Below are positions 9,002 to 17,266 of a stretch of 64,000 nucleotides of DNA, piece by piece (position 1 is the first letter of the stretch; each line of letters opens with the position of its first letter). Source of the DNA: Enterobacter hormaechei subsp. xiangfangensis (GTDB taxonomy: Bacteria; Pseudomonadota; Gammaproteobacteria; Enterobacterales; Enterobacteriaceae); NCBI RefSeq assembly GCF_001729785.1, contig NZ_CP017183.1, forward strand, positions 1,674,001 through 1,738,000. Reading direction: 5' to 3'. The notes under the pieces are model-generated. The model was given only the letters and a program-made list of their open reading frames with translations. It was not told where the DNA came from and made no database searches. The translations under genes were made by a program, and so were the position numbers.

Positions 9002-9366
9002 TATAGCACCGGGGGGGATTGACTCGCTGCGCTCGCCCTGCGGGCAGCCTGTTCGCTACGCTCTCAGTCTGTCCAACTGGCTGCGCCAGTTGTCGAACCC
9101 CGGTCGGGGGTTCTCATTCCCCCCAAAGGCGTACAACATGCGAAAAAAAAAGCCCGCATTTTCATGCGAGCTCTTCTTCAAATATGGCGGTGAGGGGGGG
9201 ATTGACTCGCTGCGCTCGCCCTGCGGGCAGCCTGTTCGCTACGCTCTCAGTCTGTCCAACTGGCTGCGCCAGTTGTCGAACCCCGGTCGGGGGCTCTCAT
9301 TCCCCCCAAAGGCGTACAACATGCGAAAAAAAAGCCCGCATTTTCATGCGAGCTCTTCTTCAAATA
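9002..9366 (-). repeat. Two tandem ~182-bp units downstream of tRNA-Ser, each with a tRNA 3' end
   Basis: Two near-identical units: 9002-9184 (183 bp, left edge degraded before about 9011) and 9185-9366 (182 bp). They differ by one A in an A-run and a few bases. The second unit starts with TGGCGGTGAGGGGGGGATT (9185-9203), which is the 3' 19 nt of the adjacent tRNA-Ser gene, then diverges. Each also contains the tRNA terminator hairpin (GCTCGCAT / ATGCGGGC on the minus strand, then a T-run). The layout closely parallels the 178-bp tyrT (rtT RNA) repeats of E. coli, where each unit also has 19 bp of the tRNA end. Confidence 0.9.
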
Positions 9367-9454
9367 TGGCGGTGAGGGGGGGATTCGAACCCCCGATACG
9401 TTGCCGTATACACACTTTCCAGGCGTGCTCCTTCAGCCACTCGGACACCTCACC
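9367..9454 (-). tRNA. tRNA-Ser(GGA), copy 1
   Basis: An 88-nt gene with CCA encoded (TGG at 9367-9369). The acceptor stem GGTGAGG pairs with CCTCACC; the anticodon loop CTGGAAA gives anticodon GGA; the variable arm is long (around TATACGGCAACGTATC), as in type II serine tRNAs; the T loop is GTTCGAATC. It reads serine UCC/UCU codons. It corresponds to E. coli serX/serW, and serX sits near ghrA in E. coli as here. The 88-nt gene is identical to the copy at 12296-12383. Confidence 0.97.
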
Positions 9455-9497
9455 ATATTGTTTTGCTGCCTGACCGCTTGGGGGGCAACGGGGCGCT

Positions 9498-9526
9498 ACT
9501 ATAGGGAGTTGCGCTAAAACGGTCAA
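9498..9526 (-). promoter_or_regulatory. Promoter of tRNA-Ser copy 1
   Basis: On the minus strand: TTGACC (9521-9526), a 17-bp spacer, then TATAGT (9498-9503), followed by a GC-rich discriminator AGCGCCCC. Such discriminators are typical of stringently controlled stable RNA promoters. Confidence 0.85.
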
Positions 9527-9591
9527 GCAGATTTTCAGCATTCGTGCTTGTTCGGTTAAGCCTTAATCAGCTTATGTCGCAGCGCGCAGGA

Positions 9592-10269
9592 TTAACGCTG
9601 CGAATCGAGCACTTCGCTATTTTTCACCACGTCCTGCGCTTTGCTGTAGCTTTCGATCAGCAGCTGGTAGGCCGGGAAGATGTGTGTGTACACCTCAGCC
9701 CATTCACCCGCATCTTCACGGTTCCACGTGCGCTGAATTTCGGAAGCAACGGCTGCCGTGTCCATCGGCACCACGCCTGCCTGCACCACGCGCGCCAGGG
9801 TGATCTCCTGCGCCATTTTGCTGTAGGTGCCAGAGGCATCAATCACCGCAAATACTTTATATCCGTCCGCCACCGCATTGATGGACGGGAAGGCCATGCA
9901 GACGCTGGTGATCGTCCCCGCGATAATCAGCGTTTTGCGCCCGGTGGCTTTCACCGCCGCCACGAACTCCGGGTTATCCCAGGCGTTGATCTCACCCTTG
10001 CGTGCGACATACTGTGCGTGCGGCGCGTTGGCGTGGATCTCCGGGATAAGCGGGCCGTTCGGTCCCTGTGGAACCGACGCCGTGGTGATCACCGGGATCT
10101 TCGCCAGCGAGGCGATTTTTGCCAGCGCTGCTGCACGGGCGCGCAGCTCAGGCATTGGCATGTCTCCAACGGTCTGGAACAGCCCGCTCTGGTGATCGAT
10201 AAGCAGCATAACGGCATCGTTTACGTCAATAACGGGACGTGCACCGTTGAAGTTTGCAGGGGTAGACAT
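9592..10269 (-). CDS. YcaC-type isochorismatase-like hydrolase
   Basis: A 225-residue cysteine hydrolase of the isochorismatase superfamily. The family triad is visible as Asp25 (LLIDHQSG), Lys91 ([12 protein letters not shown]) and Cys124 ([10 protein letters not shown]). It looks like YcaC, whose substrate is not established. I chose ATG 10269 because AAGGAG precedes it by 8 nt; the longer frame from 10302 adds a Lys/Arg-rich tail. It is 19 nt downstream of a pirin gene on the same strand, so the two are probably cotranscribed from 11.15 kb. Confidence 0.88.
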   Translation of the reverse strand: MSTPANFNGARPVIDVNDAVMLLIDHQSGLFQTVGDMPMPELRARAAALAKIASLAKIPVITTASVPQGPNGPLIPEIHANAPHAQYVARKGEINAWDNPEFVAAVKATGRKTLIIAGTITSVCMAFPSINAVADGYKVFAVIDASGTYSKMAQEITLARVVQAGVVPMDTAAVASEIQRTWNREDAGEWAEVYTHIFPAYQLLIESYSKAQDVVKNSEVLDSQR

Positions 10270-10288
10270 AATGCGCTCCTTTTTACGT

Positions 10289-11149
10289 TTAGATTTGGCC
10301 AAAGCGGCCGGAGTTGAAATCGCGAATAGCCTCGGCGATTTCGGTTTTACTGTTCATCACAAACGGGCCATAGCCCACGATGGGTTCATTCAGCGGCTCC
10401 CCGGCCATCAGCAGCACTTTGGCATCGCTGCTGGCTTCGAGATGCAGTTTGTCACCGCTCTGGCTCAGCACGACCAGTTGCGCCTCACCGGCAGGCGTGG
10501 TGCCGTTCACCGTCACGCTGCCTTCAACGACAACCAGCGCCGTGCTCCAGCCTTCGGGCTGATTAAGCGTCAGGTGGCTACCCTGATGCAGCGCGAGATC
10601 CCACACGTTCAGCGGTGAGAAGGTATGCGCCGGGCCGGTTACCTCTCCAAAGCGGCCAGCAATCACGCGCAATGTTCCGCTGTTATCTGGCAGGGTGACC
10701 ACCGGGATATCCGCCTGAGTGATGCTCTGGTAGCCAGGCGTCGCCATTTTGTCTTTGGCGGGCAGGTTGACCCACAGCTGCATCATTTTCAGTTCACCGC
10801 CTTTCTGCGAAAACGCGCTGGAGTGGAACTCCTCGTGCAAAATGCCTGCGCCCGCCGTCATCCACTGCACGTCACCTGGACCAATAACGCCGCCTCTGCC
10901 GGTTGAATCACGGTGCTCCACTTCGCCTGAGTAGACGATGGTTACCGTTTCAAAACCGCGATGAGGATGCTCGCCCACGCCGCGTTTCGCGCCATCCGCC
11001 GGGAAGGTATGCGGTCCGGCGTAGTCCAGCAGCAGGAACGGGCTCAGGGGCTCGCCATGCGTCTGGTAAGAAAACATCGAACGAACCGGAAAACCGTCAC
11101 CGACCCAGTGCGGACGAGGTGCGGTATACACGCCTGTTACGTTTTTCAT
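10289..11149 (-). CDS. Pirin family protein
   Basis: A 286-residue bicupin. The N-terminal domain has the pirin metal-site pattern [10 protein letters not shown] and later AGILHEEF; Pirin_C follows (about residues 165-280). Pirins bind iron; some bacterial members act as quercetin dioxygenases, others as regulators, so the exact role here is open. ATG 11149 is preceded by AGGAG. It is divergent from a LysR regulator, with 109 bp between the starts, and probably cotranscribed with the YcaC-like gene. This suggests a small regulated detoxification or aromatic-compound unit. Confidence 0.88.
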   Translation of the reverse strand: MKNVTGVYTAPRPHWVGDGFPVRSMFSYQTHGEPLSPFLLLDYAGPHTFPADGAKRGVGEHPHRGFETVTIVYSGEVEHRDSTGRGGVIGPGDVQWMTAGAGILHEEFHSSAFSQKGGELKMMQLWVNLPAKDKMATPGYQSITQADIPVVTLPDNSGTLRVIAGRFGEVTGPAHTFSPLNVWDLALHQGSHLTLNQPEGWSTALVVVEGSVTVNGTTPAGEAQLVVLSQSGDKLHLEASSDAKVLLMAGEPLNEPIVGYGPFVMNSKTEIAEAIRDFNSGRFGQI

Positions 11150-11258
11150 GATTAACTCCTGATGTCCTGTTGATGGAATTAGCTTATATTCAGGGTTAAT
11201 ATCCCGGTAGATAGCAAAAATGACATTCACTGTTCCTTAAATGGAACAATGGAGGCGT

Positions 11259-12164
11259 ATGCAGGACCTCAATGATTTCGTATGGTTTGTGAAGGTGGTG
11301 GAGCATGGCGGCTTTGCAGCGGCGGGTCGGGCGCTCGATCAGCCTAAGTCGAAACTGAGCCGTCGGATTGCGCAGCTGGAGGAACGCCTGGGTGTTCGGT
11401 TGATACAACGTACCACGCGGCAGTTTGCGGTGACGGAGGTGGGGCAGACATTCTATCAGCACTGTAAAGCTATGCTGGTGGAGGCTGAAGCTGCGGAGGA
11501 GGCGGTGGCTGCTTTACAGGCTGAGCCGCGTGGTATGGTCCGGATCACCTGTCCTGTCACCTTGCTGCACGTTCACGTGGGGCCCATGCTGGCGCGGTTT
11601 ATGGCGCGCTATCCGGGGATCAACCTTCAGCTCGAAGCCACCAACCGCCGGGTCGATCTGGTGGCGGAGGGGGTGGATGTGGCGATCCGCGTTCGTCCGC
11701 GCCCGTTTGATGACAGCGATCTGGTATTAAGGGTGCTGGCGGACAGGGGACACTGTCTGGTTGCCGGGCCGGCACTGATTGAACGGATGGGCAACCCGGC
11801 GATGCCCTCTGAACTCAGCGAGTGGCCGGGGTTAAGTATGGGGGCGGGCAAGCACCTGCATAAGTGGGAATTGAACGGGCCGGAGGGCGCAAAGGCAGAA
11901 ATTCACTTCACGCCGCGCCTGGTGACTACCGACATGTTGGCGCTGCGGGAGGCGGCGATGGCGGGCGTGGGCGTGGTACAGCTGCCCATTTTGATGGTGA
12001 AGGATCAGCTGGCTTCAGGTGAACTTGTTCGGGTGCTGAATGCCTGGGAACCCAGACGGGAAGTGATCCATGCGGTGTATCCTTCCCGGCGCGGCCTGCT
12101 GCCATCGGTCAGGACGCTGGTGGATTTTCTCACCGAAGAGTATGCAAAGATGGTTGAAGACTAG
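11259..12164 (+). CDS. LysR-type transcriptional regulator
   Basis: A 301-residue regulator. The N-terminal winged helix (residues 1-60: DFVWFVKVVEHGGFAAAGRA..., SKLSRRIAQLEERLGV) is followed by a substrate-binding domain (about 90-295). ATG 11259 is preceded by GGAGG at 11251-11255, a short spacing; ATG 11241 is the alternative. It lies divergent to the pirin and YcaC-like genes and is the obvious candidate to control them. The ligand is unknown. Confidence 0.9.
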   Translation: MQDLNDFVWFVKVVEHGGFAAAGRALDQPKSKLSRRIAQLEERLGVRLIQRTTRQFAVTEVGQTFYQHCKAMLVEAEAAEEAVAALQAEPRGMVRITCPVTLLHVHVGPMLARFMARYPGINLQLEATNRRVDLVAEGVDVAIRVRPRPFDDSDLVLRVLADRGHCLVAGPALIERMGNPAMPSELSEWPGLSMGAGKHLHKWELNGPEGAKAEIHFTPRLVTTDMLALREAAMAGVGVVQLPILMVKDQLASGELVRVLNAWEPRREVIHAVYPSRRGLLPSVRTLVDFLTEEYAKMVED

Positions 12165-12170
12165 CTTTTT

Positions 12171-12200
12171 GTAGGTCGGGTAAGCGTAGCGCCACCCGAC
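12171..12200. repeat. REP-type palindrome
   Basis: GTAGGTCGGGTAAGCGTAGC then GCCACCCGAC, just after the LysR gene. Same family as 26611-26640. Confidence 0.75.
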
Positions 12201-12247
12201 ACAATTACCGCAGGGGCTGCAAAGTTCGAATCCCCCACAGGCGTGCA

Positions 12248-12290
12248 ACATGTGAAAAAAAAGCCCGCATTTTCATGCGAGCTCTTTTTC
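12248..12290 (-). terminator. Terminator after tRNA-Ser copy 2
   Basis: On the minus strand: hairpin GCTCGCAT / ATGCGGGC with GAAA loop, then a T-run. It is a near copy of the terminator after tRNA-Ser copy 1, and the adjacent GGCGTGCAACATGTG matches the 182-bp units with changes. So a degraded piece of the repeat lies here too. Confidence 0.8.
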
Positions 12291-12295
12291 AAATA

Positions 12296-12383
12296 TGGCG
12301 GTGAGGGGGGGATTCGAACCCCCGATACGTTGCCGTATACACACTTTCCAGGCGTGCTCCTTCAGCCACTCGGACACCTCACC
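12296..12383 (-). tRNA. tRNA-Ser(GGA), copy 2
   Basis: 88 nt, identical to the gene at 9367-9454 by reading, with the same GGA anticodon, long variable arm and encoded CCA. It is in the same direction, 2.9 kb away, so the pair forms direct repeats around the YcaC/pirin/LysR genes. Its promoter differs from that of copy 1. Confidence 0.97.
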
Positions 12384-12417
12384 ATATTGTCATCCCGTTG
12401 TTGTCGGGACGGGCGCT

Positions 12418-12446
12418 AATGTAAGGAAAAGCCGTACTGCCGTCAA
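12418..12446 (-). promoter_or_regulatory. Promoter of tRNA-Ser copy 2
   Basis: On the minus strand: TTGACG (12441-12446), 17-bp spacer, TACATT (12418-12423), then AGCGCCCG. Spacer and upstream sequence differ from the copy 1 promoter. Confidence 0.8.
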
Positions 12447-12612
12447 CCCACTTTTTCAGTAATTTAGCGTGTTTAGACAAACTTCAGGCAACCTGATTCC
12501 TAAATGTGCGAAATGCGCCTCTTTTATCAGCAACGCGGTTTAGCGATAAATTTGTTATGCTGGCAAGCCAGTTGAAAATGAAAATAAAACAGCGCAATAA
12601 AAGGCAATGACT

Positions 12613-13551
12613 ATGGATATTATCTTCTATCACCCCACTTTTGATACGGCTTACTGGATTAGCGCGCTCACGGCGGCTCTGCCTGGCGCACGCGTTCGCG
12701 AATGGAAACAGGGCGATAATGAACATGCCGACTACGCGCTGGTCTGGCATCCCCCGGTCGAAATGCTTCAGGGACGCCGTTTGAAGGCGGTGTTTGCTCT
12801 TGGTGCAGGGGTGGATTCCATTCTCAGTAAGCTGAAGGCACACCCTGAAATGCTGCCGGAAGATATTCCCCTGTTTCGTCTGGAAGATACCGGTATGGGG
12901 CAGCAGATGCAGGAATATGCCGTGAGCCAGGTGCTGCACTGGTTCCGCCGCTTCGACGATTATCAGGCGTTCAAACAGCAATCCCACTGGGAACCGCTCC
13001 CGGATTATCAGCGTGAAGATTTCACCATCGGCATCCTCGGCGCGGGTGTACTGGGCTCAAAAGTCGCCGAAGCGCTCGCCCCGTGGGGCTTCCCACTGCG
13101 CTGCTGGAGCCGGAGCCGTAAGGAGTATCCGGGCGTCGAGAGCTTTGCCGGAACGGACGAACTCCCGGCGTTCCTGAAAGGGACTCGCGTCCTCATTAAC
13201 CTGCTGCCGAATACGGCGGAAACGGTCGGCATTATCAATGGCACGCTCCTCAACCAGTTGGCAGAAGACAGCTACTTAATGAACCTGGCGCGCGGGGTAC
13301 ACGTTGTGGAAGACGATCTGCTGAAAGCGCTGGATAGCGGTAAACTGAAAGGCGCAATGCTGGATGTGTATAGCCGCGAACCGCTGCCAAAAGACAGCCC
13401 GCTCTGGGCACATCCGCGCGTGGCGATGACGCCCCATATTGCGGCCGTGACGCGACCGGCGGAGGCCGTGGCGTACATCTCGCATACCATCAGCGAAATA
13501 GAGAAGGGTAACGCGGTGACCGGACAGGTCGACAGACAGCGAGGCTACTGA
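12613..13551 (+). CDS. ghrA: Glyoxylate/hydroxypyruvate reductase A
   Basis: A 312-residue D-2-hydroxyacid dehydrogenase, the length of E. coli GhrA (YcdW). It reduces glyoxylate to glycolate and hydroxypyruvate to glycerate with NADPH. The Rossmann motif GILGAGVLG is near residue 140; [10 protein letters not shown] carries the substrate Arg, DVYSREPLP the catalytic Glu and MTPHIAA the catalytic His. I chose ATG 12613 because AAAAGG lies 8 nt upstream; ATG 12607 is too close to it. A strong terminator follows. Confidence 0.96.
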   Translation: MDIIFYHPTFDTAYWISALTAALPGARVREWKQGDNEHADYALVWHPPVEMLQGRRLKAVFALGAGVDSILSKLKAHPEMLPEDIPLFRLEDTGMGQQMQEYAVSQVLHWFRRFDDYQAFKQQSHWEPLPDYQREDFTIGILGAGVLGSKVAEALAPWGFPLRCWSRSRKEYPGVESFAGTDELPAFLKGTRVLINLLPNTAETVGIINGTLLNQLAEDSYLMNLARGVHVVEDDLLKALDSGKLKGAMLDVYSREPLPKDSPLWAHPRVAMTPHIAAVTRPAEAVAYISHTISEIEKGNAVTGQVDRQRGY

Positions 13552-13554
13552 GAG

Positions 13555-13578
13555 AAACCCGGCGTTCGCCGGGTTTTT
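13555..13578 (+). terminator. ghrA terminator
   Basis: AAACCCGGCG / CGCCGGGTTTTT hairpin immediately after the stop codon. Confidence 0.88.
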
Positions 13579-13635
13579 GCTAATATTCGCCGCTGATAAC
13601 TGCTATCCTTTGGAAAAACCGCAGAGGAGAGAAAG

Positions 13636-14373
13636 ATGTATCCCGTTGACCTGCATATGCACACCGTCGCCAGTACCCACGCTTACAGTAACCTCCATGA
13701 TTATATCGCTCAGGCGAAGCTGAAAGGCATCAAACTGTTTGCGATAACCGATCACGGTCCGGATATGGCGGATGCGCCGCACTACTGGCATTTTGTGAAT
13801 ATGCGTATCTGGCCACGCCTGGTGGACGGTATTGGGATACTGCGCGGCATCGAAGCGAACATCAAAAATACCGACGGTGAAATTGACTGCACCGGCCCGA
13901 TGCTGACCTCTTTAGATCTGATCCTCGCTGGCTTCCATGAGCCGGTCTTTGCGCCCCAGGATAAAGAGACCAACACCGCAGCGATGATTGCCACTATTGC
14001 CAGCGGCAACGTGCACATTATCAGCCACCCGGGAAATCCGAAATACCCGATTGATATTCAGGCCGTGGCGCAGGCGGCAGCGAAGCACCGCGTGGCGCTG
14101 GAGATTAACAACTCCTCCTTTGTTCACTCGCGTAAGGGCAGTGAAGCCAACTGCCGCGAAGTGGCGGCGGCCGTGCGTGACGCGGGCGGCATGGTGGCGC
14201 TGGGCTCTGATTCACACACGGCCTTCACGCTGGGGGATTTCAGCGAGTGCCTGAAAATATTGCGGGACGTGAATTTCCCGGAAGAACAGATCCTGAACGT
14301 CACGCCGCGTCGTATGCTCGACTTCCTTGAGTCGCGCGGCATGGCGCCGATTGATGAATTTGCCGATCTTTAA
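13636..14373 (+). CDS. ycdX: YcdX, PHP-domain phosphatase
   Basis: A 245-residue PHP-fold protein. Metal ligands are visible: HMHT (His7, His9), ITDHGPD, EANIK, HISHPGNP and GSDSHT, which fit the trinuclear zinc site of E. coli YcdX. It has phosphatase activity and has been tied to swarming in E. coli. GAGGAGAG precedes the ATG. It is followed after 19 nt by ycdY, so the two are probably one operon. Confidence 0.95.
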   Translation: MYPVDLHMHTVASTHAYSNLHDYIAQAKLKGIKLFAITDHGPDMADAPHYWHFVNMRIWPRLVDGIGILRGIEANIKNTDGEIDCTGPMLTSLDLILAGFHEPVFAPQDKETNTAAMIATIASGNVHIISHPGNPKYPIDIQAVAQAAAKHRVALEINNSSFVHSRKGSEANCREVAAAVRDAGGMVALGSDSHTAFTLGDFSECLKILRDVNFPEEQILNVTPRRMLDFLESRGMAPIDEFADL

Positions 14374-14392
14374 TTAATAACGGAATAAAAAC

Positions 14393-14947
14393 ATGAATGA
14401 GTTTTCCATCCTTTGCCGCGTGCTGGGCACCTTATATTACCGCCAGCCGCAGGATCCGCTGCTGGTTCCGCTGTTTACCCTGATTCGTGAAGGTAAACTG
14501 GCGCAGAGCTGGCCGCTGGAACAGGATGAATTGCTGGAACGCTTGCAAAAAAGCTGCGATATGCAGCAGATTTCAACGGATTACAACGCGCTGTTTGTGG
14601 GGGAAGAGTGTCGCGTGTCGCCGTATCGTTCTGCCTGGCAGGAAGGTGCGACCGAAGCGGAAGTTCGGGCGTTTCTTTCAGAACGCGGCATGCCGCTGAC
14701 GGATATGCCTGCCGATCATATCGGTACCCTGCTGCTGGCGGCCTCCTGGATTGAAGATAATGCAGGTGATGATGAGAACGAGGCGATTGAGACCCTGTTC
14801 GAAACGTATCTGCTGCCGTGGGTTGGCACCTTCCTGGGTAAAGTGGAAGCCCACGCCACTTCGCCATTCTGGAGAACGCTGGCTCCGCTGACGCGTGACG
14901 CTATCGCTGCTATGTGGGACGAGCTGGAAGAAGAGAACGAAGAGTGA
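14393..14947 (+). CDS. ycdY: YcdY, TorD-family chaperone
   Basis: A 184-residue all-helical protein of the TorD/DmsD redox chaperone family. EECRVSPYRSAW and ADHIGTLLLAASWIED are typical family segments. In E. coli YcdY acts with YcdX and raises its activity, which fits the tandem order. It ends in an acidic tail DELEEENEE. Confidence 0.93.
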   Translation: MNEFSILCRVLGTLYYRQPQDPLLVPLFTLIREGKLAQSWPLEQDELLERLQKSCDMQQISTDYNALFVGEECRVSPYRSAWQEGATEAEVRAFLSERGMPLTDMPADHIGTLLLAASWIEDNAGDDENEAIETLFETYLLPWVGTFLGKVEAHATSPFWRTLAPLTRDAIAAMWDELEEENEE

Positions 14948-15015
14948 CTTGAATCACAAAAATCCTGCAACGATACATTTCAACTTGCACGTAATGTGCT
15001 TCTGATCTCATTTCT

Positions 15016-15045
15016 ATGGTGCGCATCTGCTAAGATGCGCACCAT
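15016..15045. promoter_or_regulatory. 13-bp perfect inverted repeat overlapping the ycdZ start
   Basis: ATGGTGCGCATCT (15016-15028) and AGATGCGCACCAT (15033-15045) are exact complements around a 4-nt loop GCTA. The right arm contains the first two bases of the ycdZ ATG at 15044. It could be an operator or an mRNA hairpin that limits initiation. No Shine-Dalgarno is visible for ATG 15044. Confidence 0.65.
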
Positions 15046-15526
15046 GAACATATTACTTTGTATTGCAATCACGACTGGCATCCTCTCCGGCCTCTGGAGT
15101 TGGGTGGCTGTTTCTCTCGGCTTGTTGAGCTGGGCTGGTTTTCTTGGCTGCACGGCCTATTTCGCCTGCCCGCAGGGTGGTCTCAAGGGGCTCTTTATTT
15201 CAGGCTGCACGTTACTGAGTGGCGTGGTCTGGGCGCTGGTCATTATGAAAGGCAGCGCGCTGGCGCCGCATCTTGAAATCCTGGGGTACGCCATGACCGG
15301 CATTGTGGCCTTCCTGATGTGCGTTCAGGCAAAACATCTGCTGTTGTCCTTTGTGCCCGGCACATTCATGGGTGCCTGCGCGACCTTTGCAGGGCAGGGG
15401 GACTGGAAGCTGGTGGTCCCTTCGCTCATGCTGGGGTTACTGTTTGGCTACGCCATGAAGAACAGCGGCCTTTGGCTTGCGGCCCGACGCGAGAAGAGCC
15501 AGAGCGTTCCTGCGGTAAGTAAATAA
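15044..15526 (+). CDS. ycdZ: YcdZ, DUF1097 inner-membrane protein
   Basis: A 160-residue protein with about five hydrophobic segments (for example WVAVSLGLLSWAGFLG and GYAMTGIVAFLM). It resembles E. coli YcdZ from MNILL onward; function unknown. Start choice is uncertain: ATG 15044 fits the homolog but follows a hairpin, while ATG 15035 and GTG 14996 are in frame upstream. It ends at a terminator shared with csgG. Confidence 0.88.
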   Translation: MNILLCIAITTGILSGLWSWVAVSLGLLSWAGFLGCTAYFACPQGGLKGLFISGCTLLSGVVWALVIMKGSALAPHLEILGYAMTGIVAFLMCVQAKHLLLSFVPGTFMGACATFAGQGDWKLVVPSLMLGLLFGYAMKNSGLWLAARREKSQSVPAVSK

Positions 15527-15559
15527 AAAAAGGCGAGACGGAATTCTCGCCTTTTTTTT
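15525..15559. terminator. Bidirectional terminator between ycdZ and csgG
   Basis: AAAAAAGGCGAGA / TCTCGCCTTTTTTTT, symmetrical A and T runs around a 6-nt loop; serves both converging transcripts. Confidence 0.92.
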
Positions 15560-15569
15560 GCGCCGCTGA

Positions 15570-16403
15570 TTATGACTCTGGCGGCACCGACATCTCACGA
15601 TATTTCACCAGCACCGCATTACTCACGTCACTTTTATTCTGAAGATCCCACAAGCCGCGATCGATACCGTCATTAATCAGGAAAATCACGCCGGTTTCGA
15701 TGGCCGACATCAGACACAGCATGACCGGCTCGTTAGAGGTATAGCCAATTTCACCCTCCAGCAGACGCTGGTAATCGATAAAGCGGAATACCCCGGCCTG
15801 CACTTCATAAGAGAGAATCGTTTTGCTGGTGGTCACCGAGGATAATATCTCACCCGTGCTCACGTTAACCACGCGCAGGTTGACGGCAATCTGGTCCAGC
15901 TGATACTGCGTGTCGGCCCCGATGCCAAAGTAACGCGCACCCGCGCCACCCGATTTCACGTTACTTTCGTAGCCGATAATCGAGCCTTCCACCATGATAT
16001 TGGCTGCGGTGAGAGACTGTAGCGGCATGCGGTTATTGACGCCAACGGTACCATTCTCCTGCGCGGCACGAATGATTTTTCGTTCGTTAAGCAGGTTTTG
16101 CAGCCCCTGACGTTCCAGCGGGATAAACCAGCGAGAATCTTTCAGGGCGGTAACCAGCATCGCGGTGGCGCTCTGCGGTACGGCTGTCGAGAAGTTACTG
16201 GCCGGATACGGTTTGAACTGACCCGTCTCATCCTGAATGTTATACACCGAGACGAATATCTTTCCGGTTGGGACCGGCAGATGCGTCAGATCCCGATAGC
16301 TCTGGGCACGAGGCATCAGGGTGGGTTTAGCGGCTTCTTTTGGCGGGGCAGTTAAACAACCGCTTAATAAGCACACTGCAACTAAAATAAAAAAGCGCTG
16401 CAT
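15570..16403 (-). CDS. csgG: CsgG, outer-membrane curli secretion channel
   Basis: A 277-residue lipoprotein, the E. coli length. The lipobox LLSGC places the acylated Cys at residue 16. CsgG forms the nonameric outer-membrane pore through which CsgA and CsgB leave the cell; conserved segments include VPTGKIFVSVYNIQDETGQF... and GGAGARYFGIGADTQYQLDQ. It is the last gene of csgDEFG. Confidence 0.97.
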   Translation of the reverse strand: MQRFFILVAVCLLSGCLTAPPKEAAKPTLMPRAQSYRDLTHLPVPTGKIFVSVYNIQDETGQFKPYPASNFSTAVPQSATAMLVTALKDSRWFIPLERQGLQNLLNERKIIRAAQENGTVGVNNRMPLQSLTAANIMVEGSIIGYESNVKSGGAGARYFGIGADTQYQLDQIAVNLRVVNVSTGEILSSVTTSKTILSYEVQAGVFRFIDYQRLLEGEIGYTSNEPVMLCLMSAIETGVIFLINDGIDRGLWDLQNKSDVSNAVLVKYREMSVPPES

Positions 16404-16429
16404 AATAATTGTCCTTATTTCGGGGTTGT

Positions 16430-16846
16430 TTAGAAATCAGTTGAACTGGTCTGCAAACCGGAAACCTGGATTGTCGACGTTTTACCGGTTTTTCGGTCTG
16501 TCACATTTAACTGAAGCTGCCCGTCTTTATTGGCAATATCGACGATAAAGTCGTTAGTGACCATCCGGCCGGGTTTTCCGGTATTAATGTTAGTTAATAA
16601 GCCACCTAATATTTGCGACTGGATGGCCTGAGTAAAATTATCCAGGGCTGACGGGGTCTCGATACCGAAATCATCGTCATAGCTGGGGTCTTTATAGGAG
16701 TTTTGAGCCTGAGCCTGGTTAAGCATAAAGGCTCCGTTATTCGGGTTGCCGCCAAAATTAGGGTTGCGGAACTGGAATGTCATATTTCCGGCCCAGCTCA
16801 ACGGCGCAATGAGCATTAACGAAATCACTGTGTGTGCGAGACGCAT
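16430..16846 (-). CDS. csgF: CsgF, curli nucleation accessory protein
   Basis: A 138-residue exported protein. The signal peptide ends at [20 protein letters not shown], and that N-terminal stretch of the mature protein is what inserts into the CsgG pore in the family. It helps CsgB nucleate curli at the cell surface. 26 nt upstream of csgG. Confidence 0.96.
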   Translation of the reverse strand: MRLAHTVISLMLIAPLSWAGNMTFQFRNPNFGGNPNNGAFMLNQAQAQNSYKDPSYDDDFGIETPSALDNFTQAIQSQILGGLLTNINTGKPGRMVTNDFIVDIANKDGQLQLNVTDRKTGKTSTIQVSGLQTSSTDF

Positions 16847-16872
16847 TACAGCCTCCGAAATTGGTATCGTTG

Positions 16873-17262
16873 TTAGAACTCATCTTTTGCTAAATCGCCT
16901 GTGCTCAAAAGGGCTTTGTCTAACTGTAGGCGGTTAATAGCTTCTTCTGTTTGTGCCAGCGCGAAAGCGACGTTCTGATCGAAGTCTCTTTTCGTTGGGA
17001 ATAAAAAAGTCTGGTAAATAACGTCCTGATTAGCGGTTATTGTGATCCAGCTTCCCCACCGCGCACTGGGCCGTTCGTTGATGGTTAAGTTACCCGGATA
17101 ATCGCTTTCCCACTTATCGCTGAAGGCACGATAAAAATCGTGTCCGACAGAGGTGACGGTGTGGTCGGTTAACAGTCCGGGAACTTCTACCTCAACAGCC
17201 TGAAGGTTTCCGGCAGCAAGCATAATGCCTGCGGCGGCAATCCAACTTAAGGTGCGTTTCAT
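16873..17262 (-). CDS. csgE: CsgE, curli secretion specificity factor
   Basis: A 129-residue periplasmic protein with signal peptide (residues 1-22, ending NLQAVEVE). CsgE caps the CsgG channel on the periplasmic side and selects curli subunits. The body ([33 protein letters not shown]) agrees with the family. Starts 4 nt after csgD ends. Confidence 0.96.
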   Translation of the reverse strand: MKRTLSWIAAAGIMLAAGNLQAVEVEVPGLLTDHTVTSVGHDFYRAFSDKWESDYPGNLTINERPSARWGSWITITANQDVIYQTFLFPTKRDFDQNVAFALAQTEEAINRLQLDKALLSTGDLAKDEF

Positions 17263-17266
17263 GCTA

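Noticed and set aside
9002-9366. Possible CRISPR or VNTR array
   Set aside because: Only two units of ~182 bp with no short repeat-spacer pattern; the tRNA tail and terminator explain them.
8841-9473. Long plus-strand frames (210 and 118 residues) through the repeats
   Set aside because: They read antisense across two tandem repeat units and a tRNA gene, so the protein is itself duplicated; there is no ribosome site or family match.
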